DNA of 64,000 nucleotides. Source: an uncultured Prevotella sp. (GTDB taxonomy: Bacteria > Bacteroidota > Bacteroidia > Bacteroidales > Bacteroidaceae). How positions within the stretch are numbered: the stretch's first letter is position 1; each line of letters begins with the position of its first letter. Positions 1 to 9,278 of the stretch are shown here, one piece after another. The stretch lies in NCBI GenBank assembly GCA_934217675.1, contig CAKQCV010000007.1, positions 10,723-74,722 of the forward strand, written 5' to 3'. The notes under the pieces were generated by a model. That model was not told where the DNA came from, did not search any database, and saw nothing but the letters and a program-made list of their open reading frames with translations. The position numbers were made by a program, and so were the translations under genes.

Positions 1-1251
1 AATGTTTCGACATTCAACTTTACAGGATGGAACAAGAACAGCATTATTCAGCTTGACAAAATTCAGGAGAACAATGGAGTGGTGTCGTTTATCGTTAAAG
101 GGTCAGACTCTGGCATAACTACTCCAGATGTAAAAGTGAGTGATGTTGGATATGATTCGTTCAAATGTTCATGGGATAACGTTGAGGGAGCTGAGTACTA
201 TATATTTAATGTAGGAAAAGTTAATAGCAATGGATTGGTTACTCCGCTTGATGACTACAAGAACCTTAAACTTACTGACTGTAGTATAACAGTTAGTGGA
301 CTTGACGAATTGTCGGAATATGAGGTAAGCGTAAAAACTGTAAATGCTTCTTTCTATACAGAGAATAACACGCAGAAGGTAAATACGACGGAGCGTCCGT
401 TTGAAAAGTATCAGGTTGGCGGACTTTCTGCAAAAGATATTTCAGGCAACTCTTTTACGGCAAAGTGGAATGCGGTGAAAAATGCACAATCGTATGTTGT
501 GGAGTTGGCAAAGCACGACTATGACGGAGAAGAGGTTTCAACTTCTTATGACTTTACAAACAAGGCAAATGGATTACCGTCAGGTTGGCTTACAAATGCT
601 ACGAACTATATCAGTTCTGAGGGGAACTATGGTGAGGCTGCACCTTCACTACGTTTCTCGTTGAATCGCAGCTATCTTGTGATGACAAATGGAGATGCTA
701 AAATATCTAATCTAAAATTCTGGATGAACGGCTCTTCTGTACAGGAAGGGACAAATGTGGAAGTAGACAGATTTGTTGACGATGCTTGGGCTGAGGTTAA
801 ACAGATTCCAGTTGTTGAAGGAAACGGTGAAGTATATACCGTAGAATTTGAACCTGCTGTGAAGGTGAGATTATATTATAACCGCATAGGAACATCAAGT
901 GCATATATCGATGACGTAACTGTTTCGGGAAAAAGTTTGAAAGATACTCCGTTGAAGAACTATACCGATTTGAATATTGGAAATGAGACTTCGTTTGTAT
1001 TCTCGGAACTTGAACCTAATACAACATATTCTCTTATTGTATATGCCGAAAATAATGGTGTGAGAACAATGGCATCAGAACCGCTGACTGTAACAACAAG
1101 TGCCACTTCAGGAATTGTGTCTGTTATGATGGGCAATCAGTCTGATTCTGAAATCTATGATTTGTCAGGAAGACGACTGATGAATGGCAACAAGTCTGCT
1201 GGTATATATATTATAAAGAATAATGGTAAAGCAACTAAATTTGCAAAATAA
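1..1251 (+). CDS. Secreted fibronectin-III-like protein with C-terminal sorting tail, 5' partial
   Basis: The reading frame is open from the first base of the window, so the GTG at 79 is not the start and the gene begins upstream. What is present (417 codons) contains two FN3-like units, recognisable from SFKCSWDNVEGAEYY and SFTAKWNAVKNAQSY, with a jelly-roll-like segment between the second unit and the end (roughly bases 540-950). The last 35 residues (IYDLSGRRL, then GIYIIKNNGKATKFAK) resemble type IX secretion sorting tails. The upstream segment (KIQENNGVVSFIVKG) resembles the region that follows the catalytic domain in Bacteroidales M6-like secreted peptidases, but no catalytic residues lie inside the window, so the enzyme class is only a guess. 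Export to the cell surface is inferred from the tail. Confidence 0.75.
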   Translation, partial: NVSTFNFTGWNKNSIIQLDKIQENNGVVSFIVKGSDSGITTPDVKVSDVGYDSFKCSWDNVEGAEYYIFNVGKVNSNGLVTPLDDYKNLKLTDCSITVSGLDELSEYEVSVKTVNASFYTENNTQKVNTTERPFEKYQVGGLSAKDISGNSFTAKWNAVKNAQSYVVELAKHDYDGEEVSTSYDFTNKANGLPSGWLTNATNYISSEGNYGEAAPSLRFSLNRSYLVMTNGDAKISNLKFWMNGSSVQEGTNVEVDRFVDDAWAEVKQIPVVEGNGEVYTVEFEPAVKVRLYYNRIGTSSAYIDDVTVSGKSLKDTPLKNYTDLNIGNETSFVFSELEPNTTYSLIVYAENNGVRTMASEPLTVTTSATSGIVSVMMGNQSDSEIYDLSGRRLMNGNKSAGIYIIKNNGKATKFAK

Positions 1252-1293
1252 ATTTGTTATTCTAAAAGATTATTAATAGAAAATGCTTTTACT

Positions 1294-1336
1294 GGGGAGG
1301 TGGCGACAATCATTCGCCTTCTCCCCATTTGTTTTT
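1294..1336 (+). terminator. Rho-independent terminator
   Basis: An imperfect hairpin pairs ggggaggtggcga (1294-1306) with tcgccttctcccc (1314-1326) and is followed by a T-rich run, 43 bases after the stop of the secreted protein gene. Confidence 0.6.
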
Positions 1337-1362
1337 ATAGCGATTCTTTTTGCAAAGATGTA

Positions 1363-1737
1363 TTATTGAATGTTTATTACGGCTTTGCCTATATATACAG
1401 CAATAACTCCCAGTGTTAAGCTTCCTCCTGCATACAACGCTGTGTAAATGAAGTCATTTGAACGAAACAGTGTGAGATTCTCGTTCATGAATGTGCTGAA
1501 TGTTGTGAAACCACCACAGAAGCCAACTGTCAATAGTAATTTAATATCTCCTCCAAGTCCAAATCTTTCGCTCAATCCATAGAATATGCCAATCAATAAA
1601 CACCCTAAGACATTTACAGACATAGTTCCGAAAGGAAAAGAATACGGAAATAAATCGTTAATCCATCTTGATGCCAAATAACGCAAGACAGAGCCTAATG
1701 CTCCACCTAATGCTACAAAAATAATATTACGTGTCAT
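1363..1737 (-). CDS. crcB: Fluoride ion channel CrcB/Fluc
   Basis: A 124-residue protein of four membrane helices matching the CrcB/Fluc family, which exports fluoride passively as a dual-topology dimer in the inner membrane. Family motifs are visible: GGALGSVLRY near the N terminus, FGTMSVNVLGC in helix 2, and the GFCGGFTTFSTF signature in helix 3. Length is typical. The ATG lies only 7 bases past a -7 box (minus-strand TAACTTTG, 1745-1752), so the mRNA is probably leaderless and cannot carry a fluoride riboswitch. It is separated from comEC by its own promoter. Confidence 0.93.
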   Translation of the reverse strand: MTRNIIFVALGGALGSVLRYLASRWINDLFPYSFPFGTMSVNVLGCLLIGIFYGLSERFGLGGDIKLLLTVGFCGGFTTFSTFMNENLTLFRSNDFIYTALYAGGSLTLGVIAVYIGKAVINIQ

Positions 1738-1744
1738 AATGATG

Positions 1745-1752
1745 CAAAGTTA
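1745..1752 (-). promoter_or_regulatory. crcB promoter -7 box
   Basis: Minus-strand TAACTTTG matches the Bacteroidetes -7 consensus TAnnTTTG; the start codon follows 7 bases later. Confidence 0.6.
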
Positions 1753-1803
1753 CTGCTTTTTATTTATATGTATGCTGCTTGATTATGGTTTAATGAAATA
1801 TTT

Positions 1804-3366
1804 TCAAGAATATGGAATGTTGAAAGGCTGTATCCTGTGTAGCATTACAATTGTTTTAATAGTCAAGATTGCGGCAAATATCATTATGTATATACATATT
1901 GTTTGAATGCCGTTGATAGTGATGCCGTCAATGTTTGCTCCAGGAATTTGGGATATCATTTTTACAGAGGTGTTCATTATCTGCACAATATTGTCAATAG
2001 CAGTTGCTATATTTGTCTGTATAAACGGAAATGTTGATGTTACCAGCATGGCTATGCTGGCATACAGTAAGACTGTGGCAAGTGGGATTATTATAAAGTT
2101 TGAGAGCAAGAAATAGCATGGTATACTGCCAAAATAGTGTATGGTCAGTGGCAGAACTCCCATTTGTGCCACTATGGATGTTGCTGATATCTTGAATAAG
2201 GTTTTCAGTATATAACTCTTTTCTGCTAATTTTGAAAATGCAAATTTATAGAGTGGGGTAGAGAATAGAATTATGAATAATACTGCAATGAAAGACATTT
2301 GAAAGCCTACATCAAATATTGACATAGGATTAAATGCTAACAATATGAATGCTGCTGTGAGTAATGTGTTTACAGAGTTGTTGTTTCTGTTTATAATTTC
2401 AACGAACAGGCAGATACTGAGCATAAGCGCTGATCTGATTGCCGAAACAGGCATGCCTACCAGAATTACATATCCCCAAATTGTTGATGCCAATATAACT
2501 CTTACGATTGTTTTCCACCACCACAATTTGTTTTTACGCCATAGCAGCAAGGTTAGGAGTGAATATATAATGCCGAGGTGTAAACCTGAAAGTGCAAGAA
2601 TATGTGAAGCGCCAGCAATGGAATAGTTGTTCTTTATCTCTTTGGTGAGCATTGATTTTTCACCGAGAGTCAGGGCGGAAAGCACGGCAAGATTGTCATC
2701 GCTTATATTGTTGGATGAGTATATGGATATAAGTTTTGCTCTGAGTTTCTTTGTGTTTATCTCTATACGTGTGGTTAACGGTACATCTTCAGACTTTATT
2801 GCTTTCTTTACAATATTGTCTGAATATACAAACGTTTCGGTTTTAAACCCTTGTACTTTTAGGTATCTTGCATAGTCGAATTTCGTTGGTCTTATGTTTT
2901 GTGGAGCTTTTAATACAGATATGCACTCTATGCCGTCTCCAAGTGTAAACGGAAAAATATCTTTTGGATATAGAACCGTAATCTTTGTTTTGAAAGGTGA
3001 CAGCTTCTTTCCGTTAAGCTTTGTTACAACAACATCAAAATGCCATGTCTTTCCATGAACTTTTGGATTGTTTGTTATTATAGCTTCGTATTTTGCATAC
3101 TCATTGGTATTGTCCCATTTCATGTCTTTTATCTGAATGTTCATGAGAAATGCTCCAATTGCCGAGGTCATGACGTATACGAAAAAAGATGAGATCACTG
3201 TATGCCTGTTTGCTATAAGAATGCACAGCATTGATGCACATATTGCATAGATAAAAATGTTGGTAGACAATATTTGACTGTAGTGCCATGCAATGAAAAT
3301 TCCTAAAATGAACGGTAATACACAGCGTGCCGGCATACCGAATGATTTGTGTGTACTACTGTTCAT
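1804..3366 (-). CDS. comEC: ComEC/Rec2-type competence membrane protein, short form
   Basis: A 520-residue polytopic membrane protein. It has an N-terminal helix pair, a DUF4131-like soluble segment (about residues 90-190), and a Competence domain with the family stretch ASHILALSGLHLGII (about residues 250-265) and the arginine motif GMPVSAIRSALM. The family forms the inner-membrane channel for transforming DNA. The C-terminal metallo-beta-lactamase-like domain of longer ComEC proteins is absent; the protein ends after the last helix group. It begins 24 bases after the cstA stop, so it is probably cotranscribed with cstA. Whether this form supports DNA uptake cannot be told from sequence. Confidence 0.85.
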   Translation of the reverse strand: MNSSTHKSFGMPARCVLPFILGIFIAWHYSQILSTNIFIYAICASMLCILIANRHTVISSFFVYVMTSAIGAFLMNIQIKDMKWDNTNEYAKYEAIITNNPKVHGKTWHFDVVVTKLNGKKLSPFKTKITVLYPKDIFPFTLGDGIECISVLKAPQNIRPTKFDYARYLKVQGFKTETFVYSDNIVKKAIKSEDVPLTTRIEINTKKLRAKLISIYSSNNISDDNLAVLSALTLGEKSMLTKEIKNNYSIAGASHILALSGLHLGIIYSLLTLLLWRKNKLWWWKTIVRVILASTIWGYVILVGMPVSAIRSALMLSICLFVEIINRNNNSVNTLLTAAFILLAFNPMSIFDVGFQMSFIAVLFIILFSTPLYKFAFSKLAEKSYILKTLFKISATSIVAQMGVLPLTIHYFGSIPCYFLLSNFIIIPLATVLLYASIAMLVTSTFPFIQTNIATAIDNIVQIMNTSVKMISQIPGANIDGITINGIQTICIYIMIFAAILTIKTIVMLHRIQPFNIPYS

Positions 3367-3390
3367 ATTAGGAATGTTGATAGTTTTATA

Positions 3391-4872
3391 TTAAGCTTTT
3401 CCTATAGTATCTGTGTGCGTCTTGTCGTATTTGTTTTTCCATACCACAAACCATATAGCAGATATTGCAAAGCAGCATCCGCCTAAGGTGTATGACAAAG
3501 TTTCGGGTAGGCCGAATGCTTGTTTGGAAATAAACAAATATGTGGAGCAAACTGTTGTCATGAACAATGCAGGAATTAGAGTTATAAAATACAACTTCCT
3601 GTTTTGTACAAGATATACAGTTATTGTCCAAAGTGTGAAAACAGACAATGCTTGATTTGACAGACCGAAATATTGCCATATTACCTGAAAGCCATTATCG
3701 TTTTCGTTTTGCCATATCAATAATGCTATGGCTGCCACGAATAGTGGTATGCATATAGCAAGTCTGTTACGTTTTGATTTCTGATCTAACTTTATAGCAG
3801 AAGCAATGATGAGTCTTGCTGATCGGAATGCAGTGTCTCCACTTGTTATGGGAGCTGCGACAACACCCAATAATGCAAGTACTCCACCGAACACCCCAAG
3901 CCAATTGTTACATACTAATGTTACAACCATTGGAGCAGACGTATGAAATCCTTTTATCTGTCCACCTGCTATTTGTTCATATCCGGCACTTGGAGTGTCA
4001 TAGAAAAACCACATGGCAACAGTTGCCCATACTAATGCCACTAATCCTTCTGTTATCATAGCACCATAGAAAATCCTTCTTCCACTTTTTTCTGATGTCA
4101 TGCAGCGTGCCATGAGCGGAGTTTGTGTGGCATGGAATCCACTTATGGCTCCACAGGCTATTGTTATGAAAAGACAAGGAAATATATAGTCGGTAAATGT
4201 TGGATCTTTTGCTTTTGCCATGTTTCCAAGTCCATCCCATAGTTCTGGCAGTTGAGGCTGGTTCATAAAAAGAACAATAATCAAAGCCACTGCCATGAAT
4301 ATCAACGAGAAGGAGAAAATAGGATAAATTTTTCCTATAATCTTGTCGATTGGCAACATTGTAGCTATTATGTAATATATAAATATTATTGCAGTCCATA
4401 TTAAAGTGTTTCCAACCATGTGCCCTAATATCTCTGCAGGACTGTATACGAATACCACTCCAACCATGAGCAACAGAATAACACTGAATACCAGCATTAT
4501 GCTTTGTGTCCTTTTACCAAGATATTTTCCTACTAATTGAGGTGCGTCACATCCTCCATTCCTCATTGACAGCATACCTGTCAGATAGTCGTGGACAGCA
4601 CCCGCAAAAATGCATCCGAAAATAATCCAAAGATAAGCTGACGGACCAAATTTTGCACCCATTATGGCACCGAAAATAGGTCCTGTACCGGCAATGTTGA
4701 GAAATTGAATCATATAGATTTTCCAATTTTTCATCGGTACATAGTCAATACCGTCGTTTTTTTCAACGGCAGGAGTAGTTCTGTTGTCAGGATTGAAAAC
4801 TCTTTCAACAAAACTGCCATAAAGAAAATAACCCAATATTAGGGCTATAAAACTAATAATAAAGGTAATCAT
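3391..4872 (-). CDS. cstA: Carbon starvation protein CstA-type transporter
   Basis: A 493-residue protein with many membrane helices of the CstA family, which imports peptides or pyruvate. Family signatures are QFLNIAGTGPIFGAIMGAKFGP (split around residues 56-77), the FAGAVHDYLTGMLSMRNGG segment, and GFHATQTPLMARCM. The family is longer (about 700 residues) in enterobacteria; this length fits the shorter forms common in Bacteroidetes. The gene lies 57 bases downstream of the nitroreductase gene and 24 bases upstream of comEC on the same strand. Substrate is not determined by the sequence. Confidence 0.88.
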   Translation of the reverse strand: MITFIISFIALILGYFLYGSFVERVFNPDNRTTPAVEKNDGIDYVPMKNWKIYMIQFLNIAGTGPIFGAIMGAKFGPSAYLWIIFGCIFAGAVHDYLTGMLSMRNGGCDAPQLVGKYLGKRTQSIMLVFSVILLLMVGVVFVYSPAEILGHMVGNTLIWTAIIFIYYIIATMLPIDKIIGKIYPIFSFSLIFMAVALIIVLFMNQPQLPELWDGLGNMAKAKDPTFTDYIFPCLFITIACGAISGFHATQTPLMARCMTSEKSGRRIFYGAMITEGLVALVWATVAMWFFYDTPSAGYEQIAGGQIKGFHTSAPMVVTLVCNNWLGVFGGVLALLGVVAAPITSGDTAFRSARLIIASAIKLDQKSKRNRLAICIPLFVAAIALLIWQNENDNGFQVIWQYFGLSNQALSVFTLWTITVYLVQNRKLYFITLIPALFMTTVCSTYLFISKQAFGLPETLSYTLGGCCFAISAIWFVVWKNKYDKTHTDTIGKA

Positions 4873-4929
4873 ATATGTTTGATTTAAGGTGGAACGTCTG
4901 TTGTTAACAAACGTTCCTGTATTTTTTAT

Positions 4930-5670
4930 TTAGTCTATAAATCCTTGTCTCCTCAAAGTCTCAATCATTGTCGCAGACATTGTCTCATTGTCTTTTTTCG
5001 TGTATCTTAAATCAGTGAATACTTGTGCCAAGGTTTCTTTATTGTTTATATTCACAAATTCTTTGTTCTCTGGCAGAGATTCCTTTTCAAAATAGTACTT
5101 GTCAATAAGTTCTGGGGTATAATCTGTATATGTCTCTTTATGAATTATGCTTTCAATTGGCAATCTGTCTGTCTGTTTCGGTTCCTCATCAGGCCATCCA
5201 AGAGTTATTGTAGCAATAGGCATGACAAGTTTTGGAAGCTGTAAAGTGTCAATTATAGATTGTGGATTATAAACAGTTGTTCCAAGGAAACAATATCCAA
5301 GACCTTCTTCGTCTGCAAGATTACAGAATGTTTGGGTATATAGTAAAGCATCCGTTGCTGCATTTATAAACGATAGCATGTTGTCGTATCCTGGATTTGC
5401 TTTTCTGTTTTCAGCCCATTTTGTGGTGCGGTTGAAATCAGCGCATATTGTCAGCACTACAGGTGCTTCTGTAATCATTGGCTGATTGAAGTGGGCAGGA
5501 GCGAGCTTCTTCTTCATCTCGTCGGAGCGCGTAATGACAACGCTGTATAGTTGTAAGTTGCCCATTGTTTGTGTACGCATAGCTTCACTTAGCAATTTGT
5601 TCAGAAGTTCTTCTGATACATCCTTGCTCGCATATTTTCTGATTGTTCTTCTTGTATTGATAGATTTCAT
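4930..5670 (-). CDS. Nitroreductase-family flavoprotein (NfsA-like)
   Basis: A 246-residue protein of the FMN-dependent nitroreductase family. The N-terminal RRTIRKYASKDVSEE is the family FMN-binding opening. The middle part contains TDALLYTQTFCNLADEEGLGYCFLG (about residues 105-130) and ATITLGWPDEEPKQTDRLP, both standard for NfsA/oxygen-insensitive reductases. These enzymes reduce nitroaromatics, quinones or flavins with NAD(P)H. It is probably first in a unit with cstA and comEC. A -7 box lies at 5700-5707, and an unusual 33-bp palindrome lies further upstream (5742-5774). Confidence 0.88.
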   Translation of the reverse strand: MKSINTRRTIRKYASKDVSEELLNKLLSEAMRTQTMGNLQLYSVVITRSDEMKKKLAPAHFNQPMITEAPVVLTICADFNRTTKWAENRKANPGYDNMLSFINAATDALLYTQTFCNLADEEGLGYCFLGTTVYNPQSIIDTLQLPKLVMPIATITLGWPDEEPKQTDRLPIESIIHKETYTDYTPELIDKYYFEKESLPENKEFVNINNKETLAQVFTDLRYTKKDNETMSATMIETLRRQGFID

Positions 5671-5699
5671 TTGCTTTATGAATTTTTGTTGTTTCTCTG

Positions 5700-5707
5700 C
5701 AAATGTA
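5700..5707 (-). promoter_or_regulatory. Promoter -7 box of the nitroreductase unit
   Basis: Minus-strand TACATTTG matches TAnnTTTG, about 30 bases before the start codon. Confidence 0.55.
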
Positions 5708-5987
5708 CCAATTATTTGTCAAACGACAAAGGATATAATTAAAAATGACCTCGACACCACGTCGAAGTCATTTTCATCATTTTTGAATGTCTTAGCTGTT
5801 AGTATTAATGTAGCATGTAATTCTGAAAATCAGTGTTTTTATGCTGCAAAGATATTGCTATTTTGTATCGGTTACAAATTTATTTTCTGTTTTAAGTGTA
5901 AAAAACTACGTAAACGTTTACAACAATAGTGTATACAAAACAATATAAATTAATGGCTTTTATTTATTTCTAGCAAAATAAAAACAT

Positions 5988-5995
5988 TATCTTTG
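5988..5995 (+). promoter_or_regulatory. Promoter -7 box of hemolysin III-like gene
   Basis: TATCTTTG lies 26 bases upstream of the ATG at 6022 and rules out the upstream TTG at 5998 as the start, because that codon lies at or before the transcription start. Confidence 0.6.
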
Positions 5996-6021
5996 CATTG
6001 TCAATATTTAGAATAAAGGTA

Positions 6022-6672
6022 ATGAAGATTTATTTTTCTCATAAAGAAGAGTTATGGAACTCATGGTCGCATTTTGGAGGAGTCGTCATGGGAGTTGGCG
6101 TAGGTATCGCCTTCCTTATTTTTTGTATTGGTCATAAAAATGCTTGGGCAACAGCTGGTGTGTCGTTATATCTTTTCGGTATGCTTTGCTCTTATGTCGC
6201 ATCTACTGTTTACCATGCTCTTAGTGCAAGGAGTGTGTGGAAAGAGCGACTGCGAAAATGGGACCATGCTGCTATCTATTGGCATATTGCCGGTAGTTAT
6301 TCTCCTCTCACTCTTATTGCATTGCGGCAAGAAGGTGCGTGGGGATGGGGTTTGTTTGTATTTATATGGACATGTGCTATTATTGGTACGATTATGAGTT
6401 TCTATAAATTAAAAGATCATAGCAATCTTGAAACTTCATGTTTTGTAGCAATGGGGTTAAGCATTTTAGTTGCATTCAAACCGTTGCTTGACAGTGTAAG
6501 TGCAGCAGCTGTGATATGGATAATATCAGAAGGGGTCTGCTATATTACAGGAGCGTTTTTTTATAGTATGAATAAACGGAAATACATGCATAGTGTTTTT
6601 CATTTCTTCGTGCTTGCAGGAAGTATTTGCCATATAGTTGCTGTGTGGGATGTATTGATGGAATACATATAA
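6022..6672 (+). CDS. Hemolysin III / YqfA (PAQR-family) membrane protein
   Basis: A 216-residue, seven-helix inner-membrane protein of the hemolysin III family (bacterial PAQR relatives). Family features are EELWNSWSHFGGVVMGVG at the N terminus, SYVASTVYHAL in helix 2-3, WDHAAIYWHIAGSYSPL, and the C-terminal HSVFHFFVLAGSICHIVAVW. The conserved histidines (SH, YH, DH, HxxFH, CH) that form the PAQR metal site are present. I chose the ATG at 6022, with aaagg just upstream, over the TTG at 5998 that sits beside the -7 box. Despite the name, hemolytic activity is not implied. Confidence 0.88.
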   Translation: MKIYFSHKEELWNSWSHFGGVVMGVGVGIAFLIFCIGHKNAWATAGVSLYLFGMLCSYVASTVYHALSARSVWKERLRKWDHAAIYWHIAGSYSPLTLIALRQEGAWGWGLFVFIWTCAIIGTIMSFYKLKDHSNLETSCFVAMGLSILVAFKPLLDSVSAAAVIWIISEGVCYITGAFFYSMNKRKYMHSVFHFFVLAGSICHIVAVWDVLMEYI

Positions 6673-6692
6673 AGAAGTAGTTTACTTATATA

Positions 6693-6753
6693 ATACAAAG
6701 AGTGGAAAATAAGATTACTACAATTGTCAATCTATATTTTCCACTCTTTGTAT
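6693..6753. terminator. Bidirectional terminator between convergent genes
   Basis: A perfect 19-bp inverted repeat (arms 6693-6711 and 6735-6753) sits between the ends of the hemolysin III-like gene and cysS. Confidence 0.75.
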
Positions 6754-6765
6754 AACGATAGTCTC

Positions 6766-8256
6766 TTATTTGTTAAGTCTCCATGTAACACCGTCTTTTG
6801 TGTCGTTAACCTCAAATCCGGCATCTTTTAAGGCATCCCTTATTTGGTCGCTTGTTGCCCAGTCTTTTGCAGCTTTTGCTTTTGCACGCAAGTCTAAAAC
6901 CATTTCCATCACTTTTCCAAAAGCTTCCTCGCGTGCATCACTTGAGTTGCTGCGCTCATCCTTCAATCCAAGGATATCGAAAGCAAAAGTATGCATCGTG
7001 TCAGAAAGTTCTTTTAAGCAGTCTGCACAGATAGTTGCTTTATGGTCAATGAGTTTGTTTATGGTAGTGCATGCCTCAAACAAATAGCTGATAACTTGTG
7101 GAGTAGCAAAGTCATCATTCATTGCGTCATAACATTTTTGTCGCAGTTCTTTTACCATTTTCTCTGTTCCTGCATCACATTTGTCGCTCACAGGGACATG
7201 CTCCAAATCGCTGATACCATTCATTAGCTTTTCAAGTCCTTTTTCGCTTGCTTTCAGAGCTTCATTAGAGAAATCTACGGTTCCACGGTAATGTGCCGAC
7301 AGGATAAAAAATCTGATTGTCATTGGTGAATAAGCCTGTTCCAGCAACTTGTGCTTTCCAGTGAAGAATTCTTCAAGAGTTATAAAGTTGCCGAGACTTT
7401 TTCCCATCTTCTGCCCATTTATCGTTAGCATGTTGTTGTGCATCCAATATTTAACCATTTGGTCACCTTGGCTTGCCACTGCTTGTGCGATTTCACATTC
7501 ATGATGAGGGAATACGAGGTCCATTCCACCTCCATGTATGTCAAAGTGATTGCCAAGATATTTGCGTCCCATTGCTGTACATTCGCAATGCCATCCTGGG
7601 AATCCGTCGCTCCATGGGCTTGGCCATCGCATGATATGTTCTGGAGATGCTTTTTTCCATAGCGCAAAGTCCACTTGATTGTGTTTCTCTCCAACACCGT
7701 CAAGCTGTCGGCTTTCGTTTATTACATCATCAAGATTGCGGTGTGACAATATGCCATAGTGGTGAACCTTATTATATTTTTCAATATCGAAATACACGCT
7801 TCCGTTGCTTTCATAAGCAAAGCCGTTGTCAATGATTTGTTTTACAAGTTCCTCTTGCTCTATTATATGTCCGGATGCATGTGGTTCAATGCTTGGTGGT
7901 AACACGTTAAGAGCTTTCATTGCATCATGATAGCGGTTGGTGTAATATTGTGCTATTTCCATAGGCTCTAACTGCTCCAAGCGTGCTTTTTTCTCTATTT
8001 TGTCATCACCTTCGTCTGCATCATGTTCCAGGTGTCCGACATCTGTAATATTTCTTACATATCTTACTTTATAGCCTAAATGTTTCAAATACCTGAATAC
8101 AAGGTCGAAAGTAATAGCAGGTCGTGCATGTCCTAAATGTGGATCACCATATACCGTAGGTCCACATACATACATTCCTACATTAGGTGCATGTAGAGGT
8201 ACAAAAGGTTCTTTCTTTCTCGTCAGAGTGTTATAGATAATAAGTCTTTGTTCCAT
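6766..8256 (-). CDS. cysS: Cysteinyl-tRNA synthetase
   Basis: A 496-residue class I aminoacyl-tRNA synthetase that charges tRNA-Cys. The HIGH-type motif is in [15 protein letters not shown] (residues about 33-47), and the KMSKS-type motif is [11 protein letters not shown]. Zinc ligands are visible as [16 protein letters not shown] and [10 protein letters not shown]. The C-terminal anticodon-recognition part ends in [10 protein letters not shown]. Length and order are standard. It is convergent with the preceding gene across a strong bidirectional terminator. The YitT-family gene lies 44 bases upstream on the same strand and could be cotranscribed. Confidence 0.97.
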   Translation of the reverse strand: MEQRLIIYNTLTRKKEPFVPLHAPNVGMYVCGPTVYGDPHLGHARPAITFDLVFRYLKHLGYKVRYVRNITDVGHLEHDADEGDDKIEKKARLEQLEPMEIAQYYTNRYHDAMKALNVLPPSIEPHASGHIIEQEELVKQIIDNGFAYESNGSVYFDIEKYNKVHHYGILSHRNLDDVINESRQLDGVGEKHNQVDFALWKKASPEHIMRWPSPWSDGFPGWHCECTAMGRKYLGNHFDIHGGGMDLVFPHHECEIAQAVASQGDQMVKYWMHNNMLTINGQKMGKSLGNFITLEEFFTGKHKLLEQAYSPMTIRFFILSAHYRGTVDFSNEALKASEKGLEKLMNGISDLEHVPVSDKCDAGTEKMVKELRQKCYDAMNDDFATPQVISYLFEACTTINKLIDHKATICADCLKELSDTMHTFAFDILGLKDERSNSSDAREEAFGKVMEMVLDLRAKAKAAKDWATSDQIRDALKDAGFEVNDTKDGVTWRLNK

Positions 8257-8300
8257 AACTTGTTATTTTATTATTGCTTGTATTATAAATTTCCTAATCT

Positions 8301-9194
8301 TTATTTGATAGCATCGAATCCTTCTCCAAACACGCCTTGGCAGTTTGATTGCGATACGATAGCCATAGGGTCAATCTTCTTTATATAATTAAAGATGTCT
8401 TGCGACTCGTATCTTCTTGCAAGCACAATCAGAATATCCGCCTCTTGTTTGGAATACCATCCTTTGCCTTCAATTAGAGTTACTCCTCGATGTACTTTTT
8501 TATTTATTACATCGGCAATCTCCTTATATTTTTTTGATATGATGATAAACTGTACTGTTTGTCGGGTTCCATTTACAACATGGTCGCATACATAGCTGGC
8601 TATTAAGGTGAAAGCCACACCATAAACTATTGTTTCAGCACTGTGAAAGAGCAGATATGAAGAAGAGATGATGGTGATGTCAATAAACTGCATCGCTCTG
8701 CCGAAACTCATTCTGAAATATTTGTTTAGCAAAGCTATTATGATGTCGGTTCCTCCTGTAGAACCATTGTGCGAATATATAAGTCCAAGTCCCGCACCGC
8801 ACAATGCTCCTCCGATGAGCACATGCATAAATTTGTCGTCGCCTGCCGTTATGAGAGGAAATTCTGCAAAGAACTGTTGCATTATGGCAACAAGTAATGA
8901 CAGTATGGTTACTCCGATAACAGTTCTTATTATAAATTGTTTAGACAATGCTTTTATCGCAATTCCGAGCATTAGGAAGTTTAGAATCCAGATTGAAAGT
9001 CCTGGTGGAAAAGATGTTGCATAATAAATGAGTGCTGACAGACCTGATACACCACCCATTACGACCTTCTCCGGAAGGATGAAAGCTGTAAATCCTATGG
9101 AATATGATGCCACTCCAAGGAAAATCATGGTGAAGTCTTTGACTTGTTGGCGGTCAATCTTCAATCTTTTTGCATTGAGTTTGTTGCCCATCAT
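8301..9194 (-). CDS. YitT-family membrane protein with DUF2179 domain
   Basis: A 297-residue protein with about five or six membrane helices (YitT domain; hallmark HNGSTGGTDIIIALLNKY), followed by a cytoplasmic DUF2179 domain (about residues 215-297) with the family pattern RGVTLIEGKGWYS and DILIVLARR. No function is established for the family; a transport or sensing role is often supposed. A longer frame begins at a TTG (9239). I prefer the ATG at 9194 because family members begin close to the first helix and the TTG has no ribosome-binding site. A second ATG follows immediately at 9191. The -7 box is at 9279-9286. Confidence 0.85.
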   Translation of the reverse strand: MMGNKLNAKRLKIDRQQVKDFTMIFLGVASYSIGFTAFILPEKVVMGGVSGLSALIYYATSFPPGLSIWILNFLMLGIAIKALSKQFIIRTVIGVTILSLLVAIMQQFFAEFPLITAGDDKFMHVLIGGALCGAGLGLIYSHNGSTGGTDIIIALLNKYFRMSFGRAMQFIDITIISSSYLLFHSAETIVYGVAFTLIASYVCDHVVNGTRQTVQFIIISKKYKEIADVINKKVHRGVTLIEGKGWYSKQEADILIVLARRYESQDIFNYIKKIDPMAIVSQSNCQGVFGEGFDAIK

Positions 9195-9278
9195 TAAATT
9201 TATATTTATTAAGTTTTTCTTTTCTGTGGAAGTTGGCAATATTTGTTTATTTTACCTCCGTTTCGTTAATCTGTTTTG

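Larger units (their letters stand above)
5671..6021. other. Intergenic region between divergent genes
   Basis: This 351-base gap separates the divergent nitroreductase and hemolysin III genes. It holds the two promoters, plus an imperfect palindrome at 5742-5774 (AAAATGAC c TCGAC, 5-base loop, GTCGA a GTCATTTT). A 147-codon frame crossing it on the plus strand overlaps the nitroreductase antisense and does not look like a gene. Confidence 0.6.

Noticed and set aside
1738-1760. Fluoride riboswitch before crcB
   Set aside because: The -7 box is 7 bases from the start codon, so no leader exists to hold one.
5486-5929. 147-codon plus-strand frame across the nitroreductase start
   Set aside because: It lies mostly antisense to the nitroreductase gene, crosses the promoter and has no recognisable protein features.
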